This document shows positions 39,900-47,544 of a DNA stretch of 64,000 nucleotides, piece by piece. Position numbers and translations under genes: made by a program. The DNA is from Massilia sp. 9I (GTDB taxonomy: Bacteria; Pseudomonadota; Gammaproteobacteria; Burkholderiales; Burkholderiaceae_D): contig NZ_LR733275.1 of assembly GCF_902506415.1 (NCBI RefSeq), positions 3,625,617-3,689,616 on the forward strand. Reading direction: 5' to 3'. The stretch's first letter is position 1. Each line of letters begins with the position of its first letter. The notes beneath the pieces were generated by a model that had not been told where the DNA came from, did no database searches, and was given only the letters and a program-made list of their open reading frames with translations.

Positions 39900-40955
39900 T
39901 CAGAAGTCCGTGCCTAGCGTGAGTGAGCCGACCGTATGCGGATGCACGTGGGCCGCGCCGTAGAACTCGGGCGAGCGCCGGATCACGCGCAGCTGCGCGA
40001 ACCAGGGGCCATGCACGCTGCCCCGCGTGCCGGGGAAATCCAGGCGCAGCCCGGCGCTGACGTCGCCCACCCAGCGGCGCGGCTTGACGCCGGGATCTTC
40101 CTTCCAGGGACGGCCTTCGAGGAACAGGTTGTAGGCCATGCCGCGCGCCTCCGCGCCCAGCACAACGCTGCACTCGACCCAGCGCCACCGGCATGCGGTG
40201 TCCAGCGGCCCCAGGCGGTTGCCCATGCCCGGCGGCGCCGGCGACACGGGCGGCAGGTTCTTGCCGATCGTCACAGTCACCCCGGCCGCCGCATAGCTCA
40301 TGATGCTGCCCACCGCGAGCCGCCAGTGGCCGGCCGTATGCAGCCGTACGTCGCCCGCCAGCCGGCCCGAGAGCAGCGGCCAGGCCGAGCGCCGTTCCGC
40401 CGAGACCAGTACCGCCAGGGTGTTGCCGACCTGGTTGTCCCAGCCTTGCGGCGTCGGGCGGTCGAAGATGATGTGGAACACTTTCTGCGCCTGCTCGGCG
40501 AGCGACAGCCTGCCGCTGACGCCGGCCTGGGCCGCGAAGCTCGTGATCGTCTCGCCATCGGGCGCCAGGAACAGCCACTGGCGCTCGGCGTAGAGCAGGC
40601 CGGCCCATGGGCGGTCCTGGGGCTGGCGCGCGGCGATGGTGATGTCGGCGGGGGTGTACATCAGCTGGCCGATGCTGTGCTGGGTGAACAGCAGGCGGGC
40701 GTCTGCGCAGCCGAACAGACGGCAAGCCTCATTCGTCCAGCGCCGCACGTGCTCGCCGCGCGTGTCATCAAGGCTGCGTGAAGAGAACTGGACGCCGTTG
40801 GTGTAGTAGCGGTCGGTCTTGAACCAGCTGTCGTTTTCCCAGGTAACAAATCGAGCGGGTGATGCGCGCGCCGCAGTCGCCGGCTTTTCCTGCGCGGCGC
40901 AAGGCAGGGGGGCCAGGCACAGGGAGAAGGCAAGAACGCGGCCGATGGCGTGCAT
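39900..40955 (-). CDS. LpxR-family outer-membrane protein (DUF2219)
   Basis: 351 aa with signal peptide MHAIGRVLAFSLCLAPLPCAAQ. The family start FVTWENDSWFKTDRYYTNGVQFS (the Asn-Asp and Tyr-Thr-Asn-Gly elements) is clear, as are DRPWAGLLYAERQW, QGWDNQVGNTLAVLVS and the terminal barrel strands ending in GTDF. LpxR proteins are 12-stranded barrels that remove acyl chains from lipid A. I could not place the catalytic histidine with certainty in the GWDNQ segment, so enzyme activity is open. A longer upstream frame lacks a signal peptide. Confidence 0.82.
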   Translation of the reverse strand: MHAIGRVLAFSLCLAPLPCAAQEKPATAARASPARFVTWENDSWFKTDRYYTNGVQFSSRSLDDTRGEHVRRWTNEACRLFGCADARLLFTQHSIGQLMYTPADITIAARQPQDRPWAGLLYAERQWLFLAPDGETITSFAAQAGVSGRLSLAEQAQKVFHIIFDRPTPQGWDNQVGNTLAVLVSAERRSAWPLLSGRLAGDVRLHTAGHWRLAVGSIMSYAAAGVTVTIGKNLPPVSPAPPGMGNRLGPLDTACRWRWVECSVVLGAEARGMAYNLFLEGRPWKEDPGVKPRRWVGDVSAGLRLDFPGTRGSVHGPWFAQLRVIRRSPEFYGAAHVHPHTVGSLTLGTDF

Positions 40956-41086
40956 GGGTCGTCCTTTCTTATTTGAAATATCCTCCAGTTTTGTGCCTGT
41001 GTTAAAGCGCCCCTTTGATCTGCGGCAGGGAGGATGTCGATGCGAGGCGTGCCCCATCGTTTTCCAGTTTGCGCGAAGATAGGTCC

Positions 41087-41407
41087 ATGAAACAGCAAGA
41101 CAGCCAATCAAGCATCCAGCTGCTCTCGCCAGAGGGCGGCAAGCCGGTCAAGATGTGGACGCAGGGCGTCCCGGTCGAGCCGGAAGCGAAGCAGCAGCTG
41201 GAAAAACTGGCCCAGCTTCCCTTCGTGTTCCACCATGTCGCCGTGATGCCGGACGTCCACGTCGGCAAGGGCTCGACCATCGGCAGCGTGATCCCGACCC
41301 TGGGCGCGGTGATTCCCGCCGCGGTCGGCGTGGACATCGGCTGGTCTTCCGACATCGATTTGAAACCCCAGAGCCGCACCAAGAAGTCAGCCAAAATTCT
41401 CAGCTAG
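41087..41407 (+). pseudogene. rtcB: RtcB RNA ligase, truncated by the island
   Basis: 3'-phosphate RNA-splicing ligase of RNA repair. The first 85 residues are intact (VKMWTQGVPVEPEAKQQLEK, MPDVHVGKGSTIGSVIPT, IPAAVGVDIG). The codon after GVDIG should encode the metal-binding and catalytic cysteine (GVDIGCGM). Here it reads TGG, followed by foreign sequence to a stop at 41405-41407. The junction is thus after base 41343. About 320 residues including the guanylylation histidine are missing from the window; they may lie at the other island end. Confidence 0.92.
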
Positions 41408-41874
41408 ATTCAAGCGGCCAGCGCCGTAAGCCATTCTCCTTCCGTCCTCAGTGAACAGATTCTTCCGTTCACATCCCGTGGTCTATAAGTCCCTCTCCGC
41501 AGTCACATTCTCGCCTACTACGGCAAAATTACAGACATTCTGGTAATGCTCTGAAAAAATTCCGTTCGTATTCGTAATAACGAGCACCGTGCTGCTCGAC
41601 ATGGTTGAGATTCACGTTATATCTGAAAACTGAAATTAAATTTTCGAAGCTTCACTAATTGACATTGCGTCATTTAACGGTATACAAACAAGGCTTCCCG
41701 CGTGGGGCACAGCATAAGTTCGATTTCATAGTATAGCTGCAATTCATAAACTGTCTTACAGCAGCGTTTGACTCATCCGCGCCACTCGACCAAAATATGG
41801 TTGGCTTTCCTTTTGCTGTGGGTACGGGTAGCGAAGGATATTTGGATGTGTCTTAAATTGCTTGCTGCAAATTC
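41408..41874. other. Non-coding left end of the island, with a likely promoter
   Basis: 467 bp without a supported gene, AT-richer than the host. It contains a sigma70-like promoter, TTGACA (41659-41664), 16-bp spacer, TATACA (41681-41686), pointing to the recombinase genes, with a leader of about 180 bases. A short dyad GTGAAC...GTTCAC lies near 41451-41472. As the element terminus it probably also holds recombinase binding sites. Confidence 0.55.
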
Positions 41875-43041
41875 ATGGAAATATATTTCAGCGACTCCAG
41901 TTTCGAAGTAGGTAATCAGTCGTATGAAGGGTTCCCAATACTAGTGGACTCGACCGGAAAGATTGTAAATGTTGCGCTAGATTTTTTTGTCGACGAGCTC
42001 TTGCGTAAGCGCAGTGTAAAGGACCTGAAGACTTGGAACGCGTATGGGCGCCACCTCTACGATTATTTCGGCTATTTGGAAGCGAAAAAACTCAATTGGG
42101 ATTACATTCCAGAATCTGGCAGCGGCGATGTTCCGCCGTTAGTTCATTACGTTAGTTGGTGCGATAAGACAATTGGAAATAAGCCAGGATACATCAATGA
42201 TAAAACTGGTTTGATTCAGCGCTTTTACGTGTGGGCTTTAAAGGTCGGTTTGATACCATCGCTCCCGTTCCGGGAAATAGAGGTAGTTTCCCTCCATCAG
42301 GAAGGAATGCTGAGCCATACCTCGAGCCGCAGTCGGAAAGCCAAATCGACTGATTTGCACATACCTGAAGTAGAGAATACATTAGCTGTTCTCTCAAGAA
42401 GGCAAATTGAACTTGCGTTACGTCAAACAAGAAATCCGACACATCGAGCGATGTTACATCTTGGCCTCAACGCTGGGCTTCGAGCCGAAGAAATCGTCAC
42501 TTTTCCAGCAGAATATGTGATGGATTGCGGAAAGCTGTCTGCAAAGGTCAAATCAATTTCCGTTCATCTAAATCCGAACAGCATGGATACCAAGAATGAT
42601 AAGTCGCGCAAAGTTCGAATATCGGTACTATGTATGAATCAACTATGGCAATACCGAGAAACTGTACGTTCACGATTAGAGCGCACGAGCACCATCAATA
42701 GCCCACACCTTTTTCTCACCCGTTATGGGCTGCCATTTGTCGCAGATGGCTTTGATAAGCCTCTAGCGCGGCTCGGTGAGAAAATTGGATTTCACATGTA
42801 TCCTCACTTGCTGCGGCATACATTTGCGACCCATACGCTGGCTGCCCTTGACGACCTAAAGCGGGCCGGTCGAATCAAAGGGTCTCCACTTCATATTTTG
42901 ATGGGGCTTTTAGGCCACTCCTCCGTCCTGACAACAATGAAATATGTTCATCAACTCGACTCGATAGACGATGCCTATGGGACGCAGTATCAATCAGAGA
43001 TAGATGCACTTGCGTTAAGTTATTTAGAGGAAAGGGTTTAA
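41875..43041 (+). CDS. Tyrosine recombinase 1 of the island (TnpA-like)
   Basis: 388 aa. An N-terminal SAM-like core-binding domain (about 35-130) is followed by the catalytic domain. The full catalytic set is visible: R203 in NAGLRAEEI, H311 and R314 in PHLLRHTFATH, H348 in LLGHSS and the nucleophile Y357 in TMKYVHQ. Size and position match TnpA of Tn554-type elements. Its TAA stop is followed directly by the ATG of the next recombinase, so they form one operon, probably driven by the promoter at 41659. Confidence 0.9.
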   Translation: MEIYFSDSSFEVGNQSYEGFPILVDSTGKIVNVALDFFVDELLRKRSVKDLKTWNAYGRHLYDYFGYLEAKKLNWDYIPESGSGDVPPLVHYVSWCDKTIGNKPGYINDKTGLIQRFYVWALKVGLIPSLPFREIEVVSLHQEGMLSHTSSRSRKAKSTDLHIPEVENTLAVLSRRQIELALRQTRNPTHRAMLHLGLNAGLRAEEIVTFPAEYVMDCGKLSAKVKSISVHLNPNSMDTKNDKSRKVRISVLCMNQLWQYRETVRSRLERTSTINSPHLFLTRYGLPFVADGFDKPLARLGEKIGFHMYPHLLRHTFATHTLAALDDLKRAGRIKGSPLHILMGLLGHSSVLTTMKYVHQLDSIDDAYGTQYQSEIDALALSYLEERV

Positions 43042-44652
43042 ATGGCTAAGAAAAAGGACTTTAACGCTGGCGGCTCAGTTCCAGCGCCAGTCATCCCGAT
43101 TCATACTGTAGGAGTCGAGGCCCGGTATAGCTCCGTCAGGATTTCTATACTTCTTCCGAACGGACGAGTGACAGTCGCTGATTTTTCATCCTATCTTGGG
43201 TTTGGCTTTGACGAGACGGTCTACGCAATCTCAGGTGCCCTAGCGGCGATGGTCACTGCCGGGCGACCTAAGCCGTTGACGCTTGAAACCGTCGTGAGCA
43301 GTGGGTTAGCTAATTGGTGGCGTTTTTGCAAGGAGTTGGCTAGCCAAGGAAATCCTCCACTTCTCGTCAATATCAATCTTTCGTTGATGGAGTCCTACAT
43401 TGGTTGGCTTTCCATGAGAATGAAACCTGATGGGGAACGCTGGTCTCCGAATACGGCGCGGACGGTTTTTAATAAAACCAAGACGGTTTTAAAAGAGCTA
43501 ATCCGCCGAAAGCTAGTGCTCGAAACGCGGATTTTTCCATCAAATCCGTTTCCTGGTTCTACAGCAACGAGAAACCGGAGAAACTATATAAGGCCGCTTT
43601 CAGATGACGAGCGAGAAAGAATTTTGAGGCCTCTCTCGCTTGAAGTCGCTCAAATTTTTGATGGAACACATCCAGGAAGTCTTCGCACGCAATTAGGCTT
43701 ATGTGCTTTTGCGGTTCTTTTAAAGACAGGTGTTAATCCCACTCCGTTTTTAGAAATTTCGAGGGATTTGTCGCGATGCTTTATAGACCATCCACGCATC
43801 AACCGAAAGATACTGGTTATGTTTAAAGGCCGTGCCGGAGTGTATACAACCACGTCGATTCAACCTTCGGAAACCAAAGTGGTTTCTTTGGACGTTTACA
43901 AACTGTGTCAGCGAGTTGTTGAGCTGACAGAGGAAGAGGCCTCAGACGCTATCGGTACTGAATTGGAAGGCCGGCTATGGATGTTTCGCAAGCTTGATAT
44001 GACTCTGCGTACACTAAGCACACAGGAGTTAAGCAGTATCGCAGTTAATTTTGCCGAGAAGTATCAACTCCTACGTGATGATGGAACGCGTCTTAAAATG
44101 AGTAGCCAGCTGTTCCGAAACACGAAACACAATCGAATATGGCGAGCATCTAATGGCGATTTGCTCGCAACTTCCAAAAGTGCTTCTAATACGCCAAAGG
44201 TAGCGGAAAGGTATTTGACAGTTACGCCCGATATGCATGAGGAGCATAGGCTGGCAGGCGAAGTTTTGGTTGCAACTTTGTCTGACCGTAACAGCTATCA
44301 GAGTACCCCGCACTCCGGTTGTAGCGATACGATAAACGGCGAGCTGTCCCCAAAAAATGGGACTCACTGCGTAGATTTTCTATCTTGTTTTCGCTGCAAA
44401 TCCCAAGTGATTACTCAAGATGACTTATATAAGCTTTATAGCTTCTATTGGGCCGTTTTTGACCAGCGTAGTAATATTGGCGTCGATAATTGGAATAAAC
44501 TTTTTGCTTGGATTGTTCGGATTATAGATAGGGATGTTGCGCCTAAATTTAATCAGCGGACGGTCGACCTTGAAAAAGCTCGGGCCCGTGTGGAACCTCA
44601 CCCTATGTGGCGCTCGGCGAACGTGTTATCTGCGTTAAGGTCTGTAGTGTGA
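43042..44652 (+). CDS. Degenerate tyrosine-recombinase-like protein
   Basis: 536 aa. An N-terminal core-binding-like region (about 85-170, LANWWRFCKELASQ, SPNTARTVFNKTKTVLKELIRR) is followed by a catalytic-fold-like region. Key residues are changed: LLKTGVNPTPFLEI has N232 where the first arginine is expected, and QLFRNTKHNR has Q356 in place of the histidine of H-x-x-R. R359 and a possible Y391 (AERYL) remain. The C-terminal part has cysteines 427, 443, 449 and 452, a possible zinc knuckle. It may be a structural or DNA-targeting partner and not an active recombinase. It overlaps the next gene by 4 bp if that starts at GTG 44649. Confidence 0.75.
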   Translation: MAKKKDFNAGGSVPAPVIPIHTVGVEARYSSVRISILLPNGRVTVADFSSYLGFGFDETVYAISGALAAMVTAGRPKPLTLETVVSSGLANWWRFCKELASQGNPPLLVNINLSLMESYIGWLSMRMKPDGERWSPNTARTVFNKTKTVLKELIRRKLVLETRIFPSNPFPGSTATRNRRNYIRPLSDDERERILRPLSLEVAQIFDGTHPGSLRTQLGLCAFAVLLKTGVNPTPFLEISRDLSRCFIDHPRINRKILVMFKGRAGVYTTTSIQPSETKVVSLDVYKLCQRVVELTEEEASDAIGTELEGRLWMFRKLDMTLRTLSTQELSSIAVNFAEKYQLLRDDGTRLKMSSQLFRNTKHNRIWRASNGDLLATSKSASNTPKVAERYLTVTPDMHEEHRLAGEVLVATLSDRNSYQSTPHSGCSDTINGELSPKNGTHCVDFLSCFRCKSQVITQDDLYKLYSFYWAVFDQRSNIGVDNWNKLFAWIVRIIDRDVAPKFNQRTVDLEKARARVEPHPMWRSANVLSALRSVV

Positions 44653-46526
44653 GCCAAATTCTGTATAAAAATCACGCTGACCCGTCGGCCCTGCCTAAAG
44701 TTGAGCGTGATTCGCTTATTATGACTCAGGTAAGCTCTGGTAGCGAAATTTCTGTGCCGGTATCTTATTATGGTGACATGGTATGGGACTACACACCGCA
44801 CTTTCCGCATGCTGCTCGGGGCAAGTCTGACAAAGAGATTTATTGGGAAAAGTCCCCGCCGGAATGGGTCGAGTCTTTGAAGAGCGTGGTTTCAGCGTTC
44901 ACTTATAAAAAGCCTTTGGGTGGTGTTCAGCTGGACCCAGCAACGCTGCCGAAACGCGCTATAACATTAAACGCCTTCGCAAAATGGTGCAGCGCTTCAG
45001 GTATCCGGCGATTTAGAGATGTGCGGGCTTTTGACCTTGCTCGTTACCTTCAAAAATTGCGTTCGAAGGGAGTTGTCGACCGGACTTTAGCATCTCACGT
45101 TGCCATTCTGCGAAGAGTGTATGACATGAGACGTTTTATCGTTGACAGTTTCACAGATGAGGCTGTTTCTGCATTACGCTCTGAAGAGGTAGGTCCTTTA
45201 TGGGAGCCGGATGCAGGCGACGACAGGCGTACAGAACTCATTCCACTGCGAGATGCAGCACAGCTGTTCAGCGCAGCATTGGGGCATTTGAACAACGCGG
45301 ACAACCTCCTTAATCTCCGGGATTACCTCGACGCGGATTGGGCTTTACCGAGCACGTGCATGAGTCGGCGCGCTTGGGGCGATGAGGTAAAGAAGGTAAA
45401 GGTTCGAGAGGCCGGTTTTAAAGATGTATATGATTATGAGTCCGCTTTGATAGACATTCGCACGGCGGCTTACATTGTGTTAGCCCAGTCGACGGGATGC
45501 CGGGTGCATGAGTTAGGCGACATACGAAGTGGATGTGTGTATTCAGAGGTCGTGAACGGAGTGACCTACTGGTGGCTTAAATCTACAACGCGTAAGGTCG
45601 GTGACGGGCCACAACGATGGCTCGCGCCAGAAATTGTCAAAAAGGCCGTTGCAATTCTTGAGCGGTTTTCTCAACCATTGCAGCGGAGGGTCGTGGCGGA
45701 GCTTGCAGCAGCTGAAATCGAGTATTGCGCAGCATTGCCGGCTGACGAAGGTAGTCAACTGGCTTTGCGAATCCTGGAACTAAAGAGGAACTCTACACGC
45801 CTGTTCTTGAGCGCGTCGTCACGTGGCGTAGTTTCTACTGACACGAAATCTCATAATAAGCAATTACAAGCTTTCGCTCAAAGGCGAGGCATACGCTTAG
45901 CATCGAATTTGTCAACACACCGTTTCCGTCGGACGTATGCTGTAATCGTGGTGCATCTCAACAAGGGTCATCGAATCGACCTGGTTACGCTGCAGCATCA
46001 CTATAAACATGCATCTATGTTAATGACAGAATGGTATGCGAAATTACCCGAAACGGATAAAGAACTTTATGAGCTTATCGAAGAAGAGACTAGTTACTTC
46101 GATTTAGCTCTAGTTTCCCATTGGATGGAGAATGCAACTCCATTGGCGGGGGGGCTTGGAAGTCGGATTAAGGCTTATCCTGGCAGGCATCATCAACCGA
46201 TGTTTTTTAAAAGCCATAAGGATTTCGTTGAAAGTATTCGTGAAGGTCTCAACATCCGAAGTACAGGTCACAGTTGGTGTTTGGGGGAGGCGAAAGACTG
46301 TGGTGGGCGTGGGCTATTTGAGGCGCCAAGATGCGACGGTTGCGCGAAAGGCGTAATCGATGACCATTTTACCGATGTTTGGCGGAGCCTTCGGGAGCAG
46401 CAGATTGAGCTCATTGAACTAGACGATATCGGGCCGGGAGGCCAGGACAAAGTCAGGAGGAGCCTCGCTGCCGCTGACGCCGTCCTCGCAAAGCTAATCT
46501 CGAAAGGGGAGGGAGAAAATGTCTAA
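44649..46526 (+). CDS. Tyrosine recombinase 3 of the island (TnpB-like)
   Basis: 625 aa from GTG 44649, which overlaps the upstream stop (GTGA) and has AAGG eight bases before it; an ATG at 44607 gives 639 aa but overlaps the upstream gene by 46 bp. Catalytic residues are R285 (TGCRVHELGDI), H424 and R427 (HRFRRTYAV), the HHYKHASM segment and Y463 (MTEWY). A cysteine-rich C-terminal part (WCLGEAKDCGG, RCDGCAKG) probably binds zinc. Length and zinc-like tail match TnpB of Tn554. It overlaps the small downstream gene by 8 bp. Confidence 0.88.
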   Translation: MSQILYKNHADPSALPKVERDSLIMTQVSSGSEISVPVSYYGDMVWDYTPHFPHAARGKSDKEIYWEKSPPEWVESLKSVVSAFTYKKPLGGVQLDPATLPKRAITLNAFAKWCSASGIRRFRDVRAFDLARYLQKLRSKGVVDRTLASHVAILRRVYDMRRFIVDSFTDEAVSALRSEEVGPLWEPDAGDDRRTELIPLRDAAQLFSAALGHLNNADNLLNLRDYLDADWALPSTCMSRRAWGDEVKKVKVREAGFKDVYDYESALIDIRTAAYIVLAQSTGCRVHELGDIRSGCVYSEVVNGVTYWWLKSTTRKVGDGPQRWLAPEIVKKAVAILERFSQPLQRRVVAELAAAEIEYCAALPADEGSQLALRILELKRNSTRLFLSASSRGVVSTDTKSHNKQLQAFAQRRGIRLASNLSTHRFRRTYAVIVVHLNKGHRIDLVTLQHHYKHASMLMTEWYAKLPETDKELYELIEEETSYFDLALVSHWMENATPLAGGLGSRIKAYPGRHHQPMFFKSHKDFVESIREGLNIRSTGHSWCLGEAKDCGGRGLFEAPRCDGCAKGVIDDHFTDVWRSLREQQIELIELDDIGPGGQDKVRRSLAAADAVLAKLISKGEGENV

Positions 46527-46941
46527 ATCGCTTGACACAGCTAAGCGAATCTCACTTGCCTTTACAAAGCTGAAAAGGGATTTAGGTCCGCAAGGCAAGG
46601 CGCCATCTATCAGTGAGGTGGCAAGATTGGCCGGTGTAAGCCATACCCTGATTCACACAAAATATCCGGAAATTGCAGAGCAAATTCGAGTGGCTAGAGG
46701 ACGAGGTGCCAAGCAGCGATTAGAGAAGCAACGTGATGACTTGAAGACCACTCTGGACCGTTCTGCTGAGCTACGTAACGACCTGAAGGAAATTAAACGA
46801 ATTAACGGTAGGTTAGCCAGTGAAAATGCGAGGTTAACGCTGCTTGTCAAGCGACTTGAAAAAGAAGTTGCTGTACTCGAAGCGGGCGTGCGGCCACTGC
46901 GCCCAAGGACTTCGCAAGATGGGCCCGGTTCCAATTTATAG
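46519..46941 (+). CDS. Small HTH and coiled-coil protein (TnpC-like)
   Basis: 140 aa. Residues about 31-55 form a helix-turn-helix (SISEVARLAGVSHTLIHTKY). Residues about 70-118 are a predicted coiled coil with regular Leu/Arg/Lys spacing (KQRDDLKTTLDRSAELRNDL, ASENARLTLLVKRLEKEVAV). Position, size and HTH-plus-coil layout are those of TnpC in Tn554-type elements, which affects orientation and efficiency of transposition. It overlaps the large recombinase gene by 8 bp. Confidence 0.75.
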   Translation: MSKSLDTAKRISLAFTKLKRDLGPQGKAPSISEVARLAGVSHTLIHTKYPEIAEQIRVARGRGAKQRLEKQRDDLKTTLDRSAELRNDLKEIKRINGRLASENARLTLLVKRLEKEVAVLEAGVRPLRPRTSQDGPGSNL

Positions 46942-47021
46942 CCCCAGTCAAATAACGCAAATGGTTTGGAGTGCATTAGTAAGGACCGCGAGCTAATCCG
47001 CATATGGCCGTGGCATGTTGG

Positions 47022-47465
47022 TTACGCAACGGCATGCTGCTTAGATTCATCGTGGCAAGCACACTCATTGGTTTGAGCAGCACTTAGGTTTTGTAGTATT
47101 CCGCACTCCTGGACCGAGTGTGGCTTTTCACATTGGTGGCGTAGCTTGACAAGCTGGTCCTCTAAGCTTCGCAACTTCCTCATCTGAACCTGCACCAGGG
47201 CAATGTGATGGTCGAGCAGGTCGTTCACAGCTTGGCAGCCAGTTGTTGGCTGGCCTTGGAGGTCTAGGAGCACGCGAATGTCCGGGATACTCATCTGGAG
47301 CGTCCTGCAGTGGCGGATGAACTGTAGACGTTCCAAATGCGCGTTCTGATATTGCCTATAGCCGGCGTTACTGCGCGTTGGCTCCGGGAGCAGCCCAGCC
47401 TTTTCGTAGTAGCGTACAGTTTCCACATCGCAGCCGGTGTGTTTGGCCAGTTCACCAATTCGCAT
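47022..47465 (-). CDS. cadR: MerR-family regulator, Cd/Pb/Zn type
   Basis: 147 aa from ATG 47465, with GGGAGA six bases upstream; the ATG at 47477 is less good. The HTH is MRIGELAKHTGCDVETVRYYEKAGLL. Metal ligands are C77, C112 and C121 (TGCQAV, HQCEKPHSVQECGIL), the set used for divalent metals. A tail NECACHDESKQH adds Cys and His. It activates the divergent cadA from a MerR-type promoter at 47484-47514. Confidence 0.92.
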   Translation of the reverse strand: MRIGELAKHTGCDVETVRYYEKAGLLPEPTRSNAGYRQYQNAHLERLQFIRHCRTLQMSIPDIRVLLDLQGQPTTGCQAVNDLLDHHIALVQVQMRKLRSLEDQLVKLRHQCEKPHSVQECGILQNLSAAQTNECACHDESKQHAVA

Positions 47466-47483
47466 AAATTCTCCCAAAAATGC

Positions 47484-47514
47484 TTGACCCCGTAGTGACT
47501 ACAGGGTTTCTAAT
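47484..47514 (+). promoter_or_regulatory. MerR-type cadA promoter
   Basis: -35 TTGACC (47484-47489) and -10 TCTAAT (47509-47514) are separated by 19 bp, the over-long spacing that MerR-family activators correct. The spacer carries the dyad ACCCCGTAG-TGA-CTACAGGGT (one mismatch). This closely matches cadA/pbrA promoters and lies 31 bp before the cadA start. Confidence 0.88.
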
Positions 47515-47544
47515 GAAAGCATACCGCAAATTGGAAGTAGCGAA

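Noticed and set aside
41875..46526. RIT (recombinase-in-trio) element
   Set aside because: Gene sizes (388, 536, 625 aa) and the fourth HTH/coiled-coil gene fit the Tn554 layout better than the three similar-sized RIT recombinases; a GMT-type trio cannot be excluded without a search.
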